Assembly: GCA_030765065.1 (NCBI GenBank)
Contig: CM060983.1
Coordinates: forward strand, 49,164,067-49,228,066
DNA from: Deroplatys truncata
Lineage: Eukaryota; Arthropoda; Insecta; Mantodea; Mantidae
Reading direction: 5' to 3'
Length of the DNA stretch: 64,000 bases
Part shown: positions 23,138 to 34,488 of the stretch, one piece after another
Layout of the letters: each line of letters begins with the position of its first letter
How positions within the stretch are numbered: position 1 is the first letter of the stretch
Notes under the pieces: generated by a model
Seen by the model: the letters and a program-made list of their open reading frames with translations, nothing else
The model's database searches: none
Told to the model about the DNA's origin: nothing
Made by a program: the position numbers and the translations under genes

Positions 23138-23510
23138 CATTCGCTGTTTATCCTCCTCTTATGTAGGACTAACACCCCCCAGGACTTACAGGCGGGTGTC
23201 TAGGGTCAGAGACCCGTCGAAGAGCAGACACACTCATGGAGCAGACAGAAGAACCAGGATGGGTGATCAGCCCGATGCCCGGTATGGGATGAAGGAAGTA
23301 GATGAAACGAAATGAAGGCGAAATGGATGAAAGGAAAGGTGATGATGGAGCATTTGGTGGAATGAATGGCGAGGGAAACCGGAGAACCCGGAGAAAATCC
23401 GCCCAGACGCCGCTTCGTCCACCACAAATCCCACATGCAGGTCCCTGGGATTGAATCCAGGCCGCCTCGGTGAGAGGCGAGCGGTCTAAGCACTCGGACA
23501 CGGCGCCGCC
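23138..23510 (-). repeat. tRNA-derived SINE with 13-bp target duplication
   Basis: Flanked by CTGCCCTCTCATT at 23125-23137 and 23511-23523. On the minus strand it starts GGCGGCGCCGTGTCCGAGTG (A-box region), followed by the B box GGATTCAATCC. The body includes TTTGTGGTGGACGAAGC, and it ends in a short (AATG)n-like tail. It sits inside a LINE RNase H sequence. ORFs over it are SINE translations. Confidence 0.85.
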
Positions 23511-23523
23511 CTGCCCTCTCATT

Positions 23524-23990
23524 ACCTCTAATACCAAGATGCCCTGGTACCCAAAGAAGCTGGTACATTGTCTATTCAACATCCTCTGGCATTGCCACAC
23601 CAGTCTGGATGTGGTTTTAACTGCTCTAAGGGCTTTCAAAGCTGCCATACTATCCGAGCAGATGTACACATGCGCTCATCCGCGTGGCATATTGTAAATA
23701 TACATAGCACAGGCTAAGATCTCAAAGACTGCAACTGTGACAAATCGCCCAAGGGGAATGACAAGCCTGGTTCTAGGGGCATAGACCCCAGACCCCGCCC
23801 TGTCCCCAAGGCGGGAACCGTCCGTGAACCACGTCCTGCATCCTGCCTTCGGAAGAGACCCAGTCTCTGGGGTCCTACTCCTCCCTGGAAGGTATTACCA
23901 GAGAGTAGGATGCTCTTAGGTTATACCTAGTCCCCATAAAATCCCGATCATCTGGATGGTAGTCGCATGTAAAAATGTAATCGGTTTTTT
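23524..23990 (-). pseudogene. LINE RNase H domain relic
   Basis: The minus strand reads WFTDGSRLGDRAGSGVYAPR (first catalytic Asp in TDGS), then FEILACAMYIY (Glu), then YICSDSMAALKALRAVKTTS (second Asp in SDS), a frameshift, then LLWVPGHLGIRGNERAG. This is the order of an RNase H domain in Jockey/R1/LOA-type non-LTR retrotransposons, which would remove RNA from RNA-DNA hybrids. The last motif normally reads GNExAD; here the Asp position is lost at the SINE insertion. No reverse transcriptase is recognisable upstream. Confidence 0.8.
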
Positions 23991-25035
23991 ATTTTACACG
24001 TATTCTCTCAGTCCAGCACAGAAACTTTTTTCTGCTGGTGTTCTCAATGACTGATAGAAGGAATAGGGCAATAGAGATTTTCAATGGTGAAAGAATTATC
24101 AAAACTGTTCAGTTGTTTTAGAGACAATCCTACACATACGCCACACAAAATTTTTCTCAGTTTATAGTATCAGTATATATACATGCTGTTAAAATAGCTG
24201 ACGGAATGCCTGCGCTTTTGTGTTTGAAGCTAACAAAAGGAAAGCCACACAGTCGTGGATATTTAAATCAATTTAAACAAATGAAAATTTCAAGGCTAAT
24301 AACTACTTTTAATATATTTTTGGTCGACTGTACTATAATATACTGATTATATGTGACATAACTGAGCTGTTATGCTGTCCATAATACTTCTGCGACACAT
24401 GATTTTACTCGGCGGCGCGCGCAACACCCCTATCGCCCATACCTTTTAAAACACCTTCAAGCAGCAGTCCACTAGAATCCATTCAACTTCTGTTGATTGT
24501 ATGTTTAATATTTCAATAAACTGAGCCCATTTCCTTTGCTTCAATATGTGTTCCTTTCATATTACCTGCAACAAAATCAATACATACTGCGTGGACTCAA
24601 CAGCTGATTTGTTACAGTGCCCACACAATTATCACAGTAAGATCTTTCAAAGCAGCTACCGCTCGTTTCATAAACATGTTCGTCTCTTAATTACTAGTAT
24701 TATAGTTTTCTTACATAATATACTATTTTAATGTATGTTTCCATTATCTATAACATTTAGAAATGATAGCAGTTCAACCGGAAAGAATTTCAAGCTTGAA
24801 AGGGAGATTCTGCTACGAAAGACAAAGTGCAAACGCATTAGAGACAAAGAAGAAATGGGGAGTGCTGTTTTATGTATCATTTCGATTTTATTGCTGGTCT
24901 GGATAAAATATAAACCTCATTTGAAAGCAGTAAAATTCTTTGACGATATAGCAACAACCAAGGGGTATAAATTTTGTATCCAAGGGCTGTAAAACTAGAA
25001 TTCATGTGTTTTTTGAGGAAGAACTGAGTGGTGTG

Positions 25036-25077
<42 letters not shown>

Positions 25078-25244
25078 GGACAATTAAGTTAAGACTGTAC
25101 AATATCTCCTAAATTAAGCGTTGTAGAAAGAAATGTCTTTAAAAAAAATTGCTCGAAATTATGGAGTAAAGTAAATGACATTAGTCAAGTTTTGTTTGGA
25201 GAACGTCATTTTAGGGTCAATTTAATTTTTTTAAATGGGATGTA
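23991..25244. other. unassigned sequence with a CA microsatellite
   Basis: No recognisable gene. ORFs at 24546-24731 and 24735-24992 lack known motifs. A pure (CA)n lies at 25039-25070. Confidence 0.4.
25039..25070. repeat. (CA)16 microsatellite
   Basis: Uninterrupted CA repeat preceded by GTGTGTATA; not inside a Repeat A copy. Confidence 0.9.
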
Positions 25245-26390
25245 CGAGGGCTGTCCCAGAAGTACCCGACCTAACGAATAAAACGCAATATTTTGGAAAA
25301 AAAGTCCTTATTTCTCTACATAGTCTCCTTTCAGCTCAATACACTTTTCCCAATGATGTTCAATAGCTTCGATACCCTGTTTATAGTGAGAATCGAAGCA
25401 ATTCAAACTTTAACCATTGATTTTGGCAATGGTGATAATGGATGTGTGAGCTGGTGCATTGTCTTGATGAAACAGAACTTCCTTTTCCTCTAAATGCGGC
25501 CATTTTTGCTTGATTTCATCCCTCAAATGCTCAAATAAGTATTCATAATACTCGCCATTGATTGCCGTTCCTTTTAGAAGATATCAATGAAAATTATTCC
25601 ACACATATTCCAAAAAACTCACACCATGACCTTGCCTGCAAATGGAACTGTCTCACCGTCTTTATGCCGATTTTCCCCTTTCAATCCACTGTTTTGACTG
25701 TTCCTTCGTCTCAGATGTAAAGTGATGGACCCATGTTTCATCCATGGTTATGAATCGACACAAAAACTCGGCTTTATTGCAGTGAAACATCACCAAACAC
25801 TCGACTGAAGCATCCTCACGACGCTGCTTGTGTTCCATTGTGAGTTAACGCGGCATCCATCTTGCGCACAGCTTTCTCATGTCTAAATTTTCAGTCAGTA
25901 TACGATGTACAGTACTTTTTGAAATGTCTAGGATGTCTGCTTGCTCGCGCACTTTCAGTCGACGGTCATCCAATACCATTTTGTGCATTTTCCTCACAAT
26001 TTCTGGCCTGGTCACCTCATTTGGTCGACCACTGCGATGTTCGTCTTGGCAGCTCGTATGGCCTCGCTTAAACTCTGCTACCCAATATTTTACTGTTGTA
26101 AACGAAGAAGCAGACTCCCCCAGAGTAGAATCTAGTTCAGCTTTAATATTAGTTGGACTAAGACCTTTCAAATGAAAGTATTGTATCACATAACAATGGC
26201 CAGTTTTATCATGTTTACACATTTGCTGAGAGAGTTCACTATTACTGGCTGCCAAGCAACTACTAAACGACGTGGCATCATCAAACTTCAGATTAAGCCT
26301 TATAAGGTTGGTACTTTCTATCACGATCATTTGTTTGTAACAACCATCACTATCTATATATCAGGTCAGGTACTTCTGTAACTGCCCTCG
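25245..26390 (-). mobile_element. mariner element, near full length but inactive
   Basis: Left end CGAGGGCTGTCCCAGAAGTA after TA (25243-25244); the right end is the diverged inverse. The minus strand reads a mariner transposase: N-terminal helix-turn-helix (YFHLKGLSPTNIKAELD, FTTVKYWVAEFKRG), then EHRSGRPNEV, VHRILTENLDMRKLCARW, a stop near 25844, MDETWVHHFT (first Asp), frameshifts, LFHQDNAPAHTS (second Asp), then directly HHWEKCIELKGDYVEK. The block with the third Asp is deleted, shortening the element to 1146 bp against roughly 1.3 kb for intact mariners. The open part is 25845-26330. Confidence 0.88.
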
Positions 26391-26458
26391 AATATTGTTT
26401 TCTCATTAAAAATGTTCATAAGCTGTTTATTTTGTGACGAGGAATAAGGAAACAATAT

Positions 26459-27368
26459 AAAAAAATCTGATGTGTTACACTCACATGACTTTCTCTACTC
26501 TTATACAAAATATTTTTGCAAACGCTTATTCTCCATCTACTTCATCTTAATCGAGATAAACATTTGCAGACTCTATCTTATTGCTAATTTTCTTGTAGAT
26601 GTAAGGGGAATATATATTTACAAGGGCAATATAGAAAAACAGTAGCCTTTAAGCACATACATATCTCTTAATATCTGGTTGCTAGGTGCAGCACCATTCC
26701 CTTTGCCACAGATTAATACTCTTTGCATATCAAAGACAACAAAAAAATGAATAACGAATTCCCATTTGAGAAAATAAGTATTGAAAAATTTAAGGGAATA
26801 ACAAGCAATATCTCGAAAATGGTTCACTCAACAACAAAATGTATATGACATAAATTGTGTATTTTAACGCGATCTACATTTTTTGTGTAGTAAAATTTTG
26901 TCTATCTCTTATGGTTTACCAGTTATGCAAAAGTCGTTCACAATGAAGAATACTTTTGGGGACATTCCCAGAAAATTCGAGATATACATTTCATTTGTCA
27001 TGAAAATATTGTAAACATATGATATTTTAATCAAAATCCTTAGAGCCATTTTTGAGAAAATTAACATTTTCGAAAATGTTCCATGTAAAGGGTAATCAGG
27101 GGTGCGGGGATTTTCCTGAAAAGCTTCGTGTCGCATCTCTGGAAGATACTGAATCTAAATACCAACTTTGGTGTTTATCCGACTGTTCGTTTTTGAGTTA
27201 TGCTGTTCACAGACACAGACACACACACACGGACATGTTTCCAAAAATGCTTTTTTTTTGGTTTCGGGGGGTCTCAAAACATATATTTCCGGTGAAATCT
27301 CGGTATCTAATTTTTGGGTGGAATACAATACTTCCCCTACTTGCTATACGTAGTGGAGAAAGTAAAAA
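26459..27368 (+). repeat. Repeat A, full-length copy A9
   Basis: Complete at both ends; internal CA tract about 27212-27231. It is flanked by an 11-bp inverted sequence (GGAAACAATAT at 26448-26458, its complement at 27368-27378), so the insertion site may have been a palindrome. Confidence 0.92.
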
Positions 27369-27544
27369 TATTGTTTCCCAATTACGAAACGGAACTTGAC
27401 CCTCGAATGACCATCCATGGATGTTCAACCCTTCATTGTGGTCTTCGTACACATCCATTCAGAATTTTCATTGTTATTTACGCCGGTGTAGGAATAATTG
27501 CAAAGTGCTTCATACAAATGCTGTTTAGATTTTGTTATGAGGAG

Positions 27545-27740
27545 TGAGAAAAGCCAGCTTATAGCGTCCAGTACTTAAACATTTTACTATCGCTGTTTCT
27601 TTATACCTAACAACGAGCTGTGTAAATGTGTAATGTAAGTTTATCTTGCTTAACAAGAAGCAGATAGAAGAACAAGCCTTTGTAAGTATAGTTTGAAGAA
27701 ACGACCTATGAATGCACCCCATCAGACTTTTACAGTTTGA
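27545..27740 (-). repeat. old Repeat A fragment, 5' terminal part
   Basis: Shows ATAGCGTCCAGTACTTAAAC and ends in ..CCCCATCAGACTTTT. Confidence 0.6.
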
Positions 27741-28434
27741 GTGCTTATATGCCACGTTGGTGGCACTTATCGGTTGAGACGACGGCCTTTGTGTGTCCTC
27801 GTTTTCTAACAACATGATGTACCCGTTTGTGTCCCTGTTAATGGCATCTTAAATAATACAACCCCCCTCCCCTTTGGACTCAGGGTCGGCAACTAATCCA
27901 GGCACTCTCCTTCTCAATGTTTTGACAAAGATTAAGCATCCCTGTGTAGCAGTAATACATGATTGCTTCTCGTGTCTGGGGAGATCACGTCGCCTTCATT
28001 TTGGGTGATGAGGTAGGTGGTACAACTCCCTGGGGACGAGACCTGGGTTCGTTAGCGTTACCCCGCAACAACAGCGAAATATTTGCGGATGACGCGTAAC
28101 AAATGCGATTTGCCAAACGGCAGACACTGATTTCTCGTCACTGCATAGTCAGCTTTTTGACAATAAAAGCATTTCTCATTTTTTAGCAAATCATGATGTG
28201 AATGTAGAAATCAACTTCCGTTCAATTCCTAATATGAGTTTCTGCAATATCTGCATATCATTTAAGGACGGAATTAATGTGCAGCTCAGTGCTGCCAACC
28301 TGTAAGAAACAAATTTCTGGAGACGAGGAAGAAAAATATCAGTAACCTGGAAGAAAAATTGGTATTTTTTAAAACTTTGATTTCAATATTAGTAAAGAAG
28401 GTCAGTTATATAAATGTATTACTTTCTATACCAT
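27741..28434. other. unassigned sequence
   Basis: A C-rich patch near 27860 and no recognisable coding, tRNA or transposon sequence. Confidence 0.45.
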
Positions 28435-28720
28435 GATTACCATGATTTTGAACACCTTGAATCCAAAAGAAAGCATTATTAGAAATAGTTCTTAAAACGA
28501 AATGGTTCAATACCAAAACTAGCCATTTAGGTTCAGCGAACATTTTCAAGAGATTCCCAGTACCGCAAATTACCTTTTACCTGGAACATTTTAAAAAATG
28601 TTTGACTTTCCATAAAAATGGCTTTAACGCTTTTGATTAAAATACCATATATTAAAGATATTTATATGCCAAATAAAACGTTTATCTTTTTTATTTTGAA
28701 ATTTCATAGTCGCTTTAACA
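28435..28720 (-). repeat. old Repeat A copy, first segment
   Basis: Diverged minus-strand copy with GGCTTTAACGCTTTTGATTA. It is interrupted by about 135 bp of unrelated AT-rich sequence. Confidence 0.7.
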
Positions 28721-28855
28721 TATTAGCCACACCGCGCCACAACTTTTTATACAATAAATATTTAACAATAAAACAATGAGGTTATTTAACTTTATGGCAG
28801 TTCTGAACCATTACAATGAACTTTTTATGACATAACTAATCAAATATGCTGAATC

Positions 28856-29217
28856 TTCTGAGAATAGCCTATGAAGTCCTCTTTTTGTGAAATAATTTTA
28901 AACAATCTTGATAGCTGGTAAATGTTGAGCGGTAGACAAAAAAAAGTAGATCTCTTTAAAACACAATTTATTTCAGATAACTTTTATTGTGGCATAAGCC
29001 ATTTTCGAGATGTCCGTTATAAATGGTTTCGAATTGTTCAATATTTTATCATTCAAGTTCTGCGATTTTCAGATGTTTCTCACGATTGCATGGAAAGGGT
29101 ATGTAATTTTAAGGCCAGCATATAGCGTGCAGTTCTTAAACATTTGACTATCGCTGTTCCCTTTGTAACTATGGCGAAATGTGTAATGTAGCTATTTCTG
29201 CAAAGGTTTGTCTGGAT
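28856..29217 (-). repeat. old Repeat A copy, second segment
   Basis: Continues with GAATAGCCTATGAAGTCCTC and GTGGCATAAGCCATTTTCG and stops at GTTTGTCTGGAT, where the fold-back mariner derivative is inserted. Confidence 0.8.
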
Positions 29218-29219
29218 TA

Positions 29220-30041
29220 CGAGGGGCGCCCAATAAGTAAGTTTCCTCTATTTTATAAAAACAAAAACATTACACATAATTTACCATTTGAATTAATTTT
29301 ATTTATATTGTGCAATCCTTCTGTTACTTTTCTATTTAATCAACATGTTTTTCTAAGCATTTTTGGGGACATGACACAAGTTTTTCCAAGCCAGTGCTGT
29401 ACCAGGTCGGGTCCTGTGCTCGCAACCAGCTGTTCACTGATTTGACTTCATCATCAGTGTTAAAAATCTTAACTTTGAAACTTTGAGTTGGAGGAACATG
29501 TGAGTCAGAAGTGAACAGCTGGTTACGAGTACAGGACCCGACTTCTGGTTCACTTCTAATTCATCTTCGTCACGGTGTTAAAGTGCTTGCCTCCAAGATG
29601 ACCTTTGAGTCACCTGAACATGCGAAAATCACTTGGGAAAAGATCTGGTGAATATGGAGGATGCGAGAAAACTTCCCAGTTGAATCTTCTGAGCTCCGCC
29701 TGGGTCAAGATTCAACTTGGAAGTTTTCTCGTATCCTCCGTATTCACCGGAGCTTGCCCCAAGTGATTTTCACATGTTCCTCCAACTCAAAGGTAGGCAC
29801 TTTTAACACCGATGATGAAGTCAAACGAGTGAACAGCTGGTTGCGAGCACAGGACCCGACCTGGTACAACACTAGGTTGGAAAAACTTGTGTCACGTCCC
29901 CAAAAATGCTTAGGAAAACATGTTGACTATATAGAAAAGTAACAGAAGGATTGTACAATATAAATAAAATTAATTCAATATGATCAATTGGGTGTAATGT
30001 TCTTATAAAATAGGGAAACTTACTTATTGGACGACCCTTTT
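29220..30041 (-). mobile_element. fold-back mariner derivative, 822 bp
   Basis: TA duplications at 29218-29219 and 30042-30043 flank the element. Its two halves are inverted copies of each other over most of their length: CCAATAAGTAAGTTTCC at the ends, GGTCGGGTCCTGTGCTCGCA further in, and the arms meet near a GAGCTC at about 29691. The arms encode a mariner transposase C-terminus; for example plus-strand 29800-29942 reads DDEVKRVNSWLRAQDPTWYN and KLVSRPQKCLGKHVDYIEK. Removing the element rejoins the old Repeat A sequence ..GGAT-TA-AAATGAAG... The left arm is longer by about 130 bp. Confidence 0.88.
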
Positions 30042-30043
30042 AA

Positions 30044-30142
30044 AATGAAGTAGACAGAAAAACACGGTTTTGTAAGCATAGTTTGTATAATAAATCATAC
30101 AGGGTAGAGAAAGTCATGTGAATGTAACACATCAGGTTTTTA
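30044..30142 (-). repeat. old Repeat A copy, third segment
   Basis: 5' end of the copy interrupted by the fold-back element, ending GTAACACATCAGGTTTTT. Confidence 0.8.
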
Positions 30143-30839
30143 ATTTTGTTCACTGTTCAGTCGCCAGAAGTTGGTAAAAAGGCACACAGTACCTGTTGTA
30201 TAGGTCGCTAAACAGTAAATAATCCAGTACGGGCAGTAAATTCGCAACATATTTGCCTTCCAAGGCAAAACATCAAAGGAAGAACCGGTTTGGACAGCCA
30301 TGGAAGACAAAAGAAGAAACAGACGCGCCATAATCTGTGTTGTGCTACTGTTTTTCTTGGAACAGAAATCCCGCAAGAGAGGTTAACGCACGCGGACCCT
30401 CCGTCAGTTGCTAAACATATGCTGAATCTTGGGAATATTTTACTTAGCGCAATAACATCCTGTACAAGACGTTATGGTGGGAAAGCGAATCAAACCGAGT
30501 GCGTCACACGACGTTAGTGGGGGTAAGAGAAGAACCAGATGCTTTGTTTTTCTAGCAAGACGCTGCGCTTCTGTTTCACATCAACGCCACTCTTCTTGAT
30601 TTCCAGGAATAGATTGCCAAACTAAAAAGCAAAGTTGGATTTGCGACTCAACACGATGTGGCTCTTTGGTTTGTTAATGTTTCATAACTTGCTCGCTTCC
30701 GTGTTCTGCTGTAGCATGTTTGGACTTTCAGTCGCGCTAACCGCATGAAATTTTTACTACTCTTGAGGTCACTTTTGTTTTAGCTGAGAAGTAGCTTTCT
30801 TCGTGCATTACGCTGTAACTTTTCTGAAACTTATACACA
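30143..30839. other. unassigned sequence
   Basis: Short ORFs at 30140-30376 and 30290-30517 on opposite strands are not recognisable. Confidence 0.4.
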
Positions 30840-31195
30840 GGACGTGACAGAATGTGACTCACATTGAGGAGAACCGGGTTCGATCTCCGATGCTGGAGTG
30901 GTTTCTTCTCTGCCACGATTTCCTTTCCACCATTTCCCTTTCGGTACCGTTTCCTCATCTTTCAGGTGTACTTCTAGATTTCGTGGCGTATGGCAGCGCC
31001 GGACAGATGGTGCGGATGCATTCTCGAAGGTACTTCCCGTGGACATCTGAGGGCTGCTTGGTTGGTGGGTCGCTCATCGACCTCTCCAAGCAGCTTCACC
31101 AGTGGGAGGGTCTTAGAGACACGCAGAAGTCTTTAGCAGCTCCAGGCTAAGTGGCCTGTAGTCTCCTGTGGTGCCTTCACTTCCTCCTGAGGGGT
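30840..31195 (+). repeat. tRNA-derived SINE
   Basis: B box CGGGTTCGATCTCC at about 30878, body CACGATTTCCTTTCCACCA and TTTCAGGTGTACTTCTAGA. Similar in order to the copy at 21390-21740. ORFs 30854-31150 and 30831-31046 are translations of it. Confidence 0.65.
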
Positions 31196-31359
31196 AGTCG
31201 CAATAGATCTATGCAGGTCGCAATAGCGAAGTGTCCCCTCTGTTGAATATACCTATACCCCAAAAACTGTTTTACAGATACAGAATTTGGAATGTAGATT
31301 ATCTTAGCATTAATTGGGAGTATTCGCCAATACCACTTTTAGTATTTTGAAAGCAGAAA

Positions 31360-31427
31360 TTTTTAAGTACTGTGTTTCACCCAAAAAAAACTCTATATCG
31401 ACATTTCCTTTTAAGGTCTCTGAATAA
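31360..31427 (-). repeat. old Repeat A 3' fragment
   Basis: Short diverged minus-strand fragment (TTTCACCCAAAAAAAACTC) abutting the 5' end of copy A10. Confidence 0.6.
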
Positions 31428-32278
31428 AACATCTGATGTGTTACACTCACATGACTTTCTCTACTCTTGTACAAACTATTTTTACAAACGCTTATTCTCC
31501 ATCTACTTCATGTTAATCGAGATAAACATTTGCAGACTCTATCTTAATGCTAATTTTCTTGTAGAATCAAGGGGAATATATATTTACAAGGGCAATTTGG
31601 AAATACAGTAGCCTTTAAGCACATACATATCTCTTAATAGCTGGTTGCTAGGTGCAGCACCATTCCCTTTGCCACAGATTATAACTCTTTGCATATCCAA
31701 GCAATATCTCGAAAATGGTTCACTCAACAAAAAAATGTATATGACATAAATTGTGTATTTTTACGCGATCTACATTTTTTGTGTAGTAAAATGTTGTCTA
31801 TCTCTTATGGTTTACCAGTTATGCAAAAGTCGTTCACAATGAATACTTTTGGAGACATTCCCAGAAAATTCAAGATATACATTTTATTTGTCATGAAAAC
31901 ATCTTAAACATATGATATTTTAATTAAAATTGTTACAGCCATTTTTGAGAAAATTAAAATTTTCGAAAAATCTTCCGGTAAAGTGTAATCTGGGGTAGGG
32001 GGATTTTCTTGAAAACCTTCGTGTCGCATCTCTGGAAGATACTGAGCCTAAATACCAAGTTTGGTGTTGATCCGACTGTTCGTTTCTGAGTTATGCTGAT
32101 CACAGACACACATGCAGACAGACAGACACACAGACACACACACGGACATGTTTCCAAAATGCTTTTTTTCGATTCAGGGGGTCTCAAAACATGTATTTCC
32201 GGTGAAATCTGGGTAAGAAGTTTTGGGTGGAATGCAATACTTCCCCTACTTACTATACGTAGTAGAGAAAGTAAAAAA
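31428..32278 (+). repeat. Repeat A, full-length copy A10
   Basis: Ends ATCTGATGTGTTACACTCAC and GTAGTAGAGAAAGTAAAAA. A small internal deletion is present near 31697, and the internal tract (about 32103-32143) mixes CA and CAGA. A short old plus-strand fragment follows at about 32295-32345. Confidence 0.9.
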
Positions 32279-32424
32279 CAAGTTTGGACGACTAAGTTTT
32301 TTTCCATATCTTATTGTTTGCCAGTGATACAAAATGCTTCAATCTAATTCATGTCCACAGCAGCTCTGTCGAGTGCATGATATTATTCTAAACACATTGA
32401 GGAAAATTAGATATGTGTGTACCC

Positions 32425-33060
32425 ATTTTAAGACACCAAGAAAGCTTTCGACAACGTTTGGTACCAATATTTGCTCTACATAATGAAAGCTTCCCTTCTA
32501 GACTCGTATTTTGCAGTCCTATTTCACTAATAGAAGGTTTTCTGTCAGAACTGAAAATTCTTTATCAAGATTCCACGAAATACTAGTAGAAGCTTATGTT
32601 CAACAGGGAGGTGGTCTTGTTCGCCTTATATACTCCCGATTTTTCCAAACCATTTCCAACAGCGTTTTATTGCTGTTGATAGCTTGCCGATGATATAGCT
32701 AGTATGAGCGAAGGAACTTTTGAAACTTCAGTAAATGAGCTGCAAAATTTTGTTAGCCTGATCTGCGATTGGTGTAACATTTGGAGAAATCTAAAATACT
32801 AATATTTACATACAAAAAAGCACATTATCTAACATCCTATTTTCTTTAAAGCATATATACCAGAGAGCCAAACAGTAATATTTCTAGGTCTGATCCTAGA
32901 CACACGATTAACGTGGGAGATTTACATTGCGCATTGAGTCCAAATATTAAGAAACAGAATTCACCAAGTAAAATCCTTTAGGCAAGGAAAGTTTCGTCTC
33001 CCTCTGCAGTTTAAGAAACTAATCCACTATTAAATAATTAGGGCTATTTTGATTTTTCAT
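32425..33060 (+). pseudogene. Jockey-like LINE reverse transcriptase relic
   Basis: Reading frames on the plus strand, with shifts, give KKAFDNVWYQYLLYIM (RT motif with the first catalytic Asp), then TNRRFSVRTENSLSRFHEIL, QQGGGLV (degenerate PQGG motif), then ADDIAS at about 32686-32703 (the catalytic Asp pair), LISDWCN-like, and FLGLILDTRLTWE at about 32881-32919. This order and these motifs are those of the palm and thumb of Jockey-clade reverse transcriptases, which copy the element's RNA into DNA at the target. Multiple stops and shifts make it non-functional. Neither endonuclease nor RNase H is attached. Confidence 0.82.
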
Positions 33061-33074
33061 GAAGAATATGGGGC

Positions 33075-33275
33075 TTTGCAGTAAATGCAAATCTCAAAAA
33101 TTAAAATCACACAAAATTGGATCTTAAAAATTTGATGCAGCTTGGTACAAAAACCTGGATATTTTACTAAAATGTCTTTTATGTAGTTCTGAGGTCTCAA
33201 AATCTGTAATTCTGATAAAATCTCAATATTGGATTTTTTAATGGAATACAAAAAACTTCTACCTACTGGAGGTAA
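33075..33275 (+). repeat. old Repeat A 3' fragment
   Basis: Recognised by GAGGTCTCAAAATCTGTAAT and AATGGAATACAAAAAACTTC; very diverged. Confidence 0.5.
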
Positions 33276-33359
33276 GTTCTATAGTGTTAGTTAAAATTCA
33301 GAGAATGCATATACAATTTGTAATATTAAGACATTTCAAGGACTACATTGAAAATTGTA

Positions 33360-33699
33360 GAAAATCAAACACGGTAAAGTTTAAAAACATTTTAATGAAT
33401 TTTATTGTTTTTTCAAAATATTCGTCTCTAACATCAACACGTTTTTGCATTCGATGAAACCAGTCCTTAAAGCTAAGACGCCGCTCCTTCTAAGGCACTT
33501 CGCAAACCAGGTTTTTACAGTGTTTGCACTGCTGCACCTGATTATGAAAAATTATTTCATGCATTTTATCTTTAATTTTTGGAAACAACATAAATTACAA
33601 AGTGCTAGATCAGGGCTGTATGTGGAGGGTCCATGGTACTGATCTTTACGGCATCCAGATATTCAGTTGTTAGTTTTGCTGTATGCGACGATGCGTTGT
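33360..33699 (-). pseudogene. mariner transposase, C-terminal fragment (second copy)
   Basis: The minus strand reads DNASSHTAKLTTEYLD (second-Asp block), VKISTMDPPHTALI, then after stops SFKDWFHRMQKRVDVRDEYF. It belongs to the same mariner type as 10765-11103. Its inner end joins a truncated minus-strand Repeat A copy at about 33700. Confidence 0.78.
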
Positions 33700-34488
33700 C
33701 TCGATACCGAGATTTCACCGGATATACATGTTTTGAGACCCCCTGAATAAAAAAAAACATTTTTGGAAACATGTCCGTGTGTGTGCCTGTGAACAACATA
33801 ACTCAGAAACGAACAGTCGGATAAACACCAAACTTGGTATTTAGGTTCATTATCTTCCAGAGATGCGACATGAAGGTTTACAAGAATATCCCCCCACCCA
33901 AGATTACCCTTTACATGTAACATTTTTCGAAAATTTTAATTTTCTCAAAAATGGCTCTAACGATTTGATTAAAATATCATGTTTTAGATATTTTCATGAC
34001 AAATGAAATGTATATCTCGAATGTTCTGGGAATGTCTCCAAAAGTATTCTTCATTGTAAACGACTTTTGCATAACTGGTAAACCATAAGAGATAGACAAA
34101 ATTTTACTACACAAAAAATGTAGATCGCGTTAAAACACACAATTTATGTCATATACATTTTTTGTTGTTGAGTGAACCATTTTCGAGATATTGCTTGTTA
34201 TTTTCCCTTAAATTTTCCAATACTTATACTTTTTCACAAATGGGAATTCGTTATTCGTTTTTTTTATGTCCTGGACATACAATGAGAATGGAATACTCCA
34301 CATAGCAACCAGCTCTTAAAATATTTGACTATCGCTTAAAGCCTACCAATTCCCCTTGCATCTACAAGAAAATTAGCAATAAGATTAACATCTCGATTAA
34401 CATGAAGTATATGGAGAATAAGCGTTTGTAAAAATAGTTTGTACAAGAGTAGAGGAAGTCATGCGAGTGTAACACATCAGATTTTTTT
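33700..34488 (-). repeat. Repeat A copy A11, 3' truncated
   Basis: Lacks the last roughly 80 bp of the 3' end; starts TCGATACCGAGATTTCACCG and runs to ..GTAACACATCAGATTTTTTT. Internal CA/TG tract is short (about 33776-33784). Confidence 0.88.

Noticed and set aside
23169..23669. A 166-codon minus-strand ORF as a single protein
   Set aside because: Its N-terminal part is LINE RNase H and the remainder is an inserted SINE.
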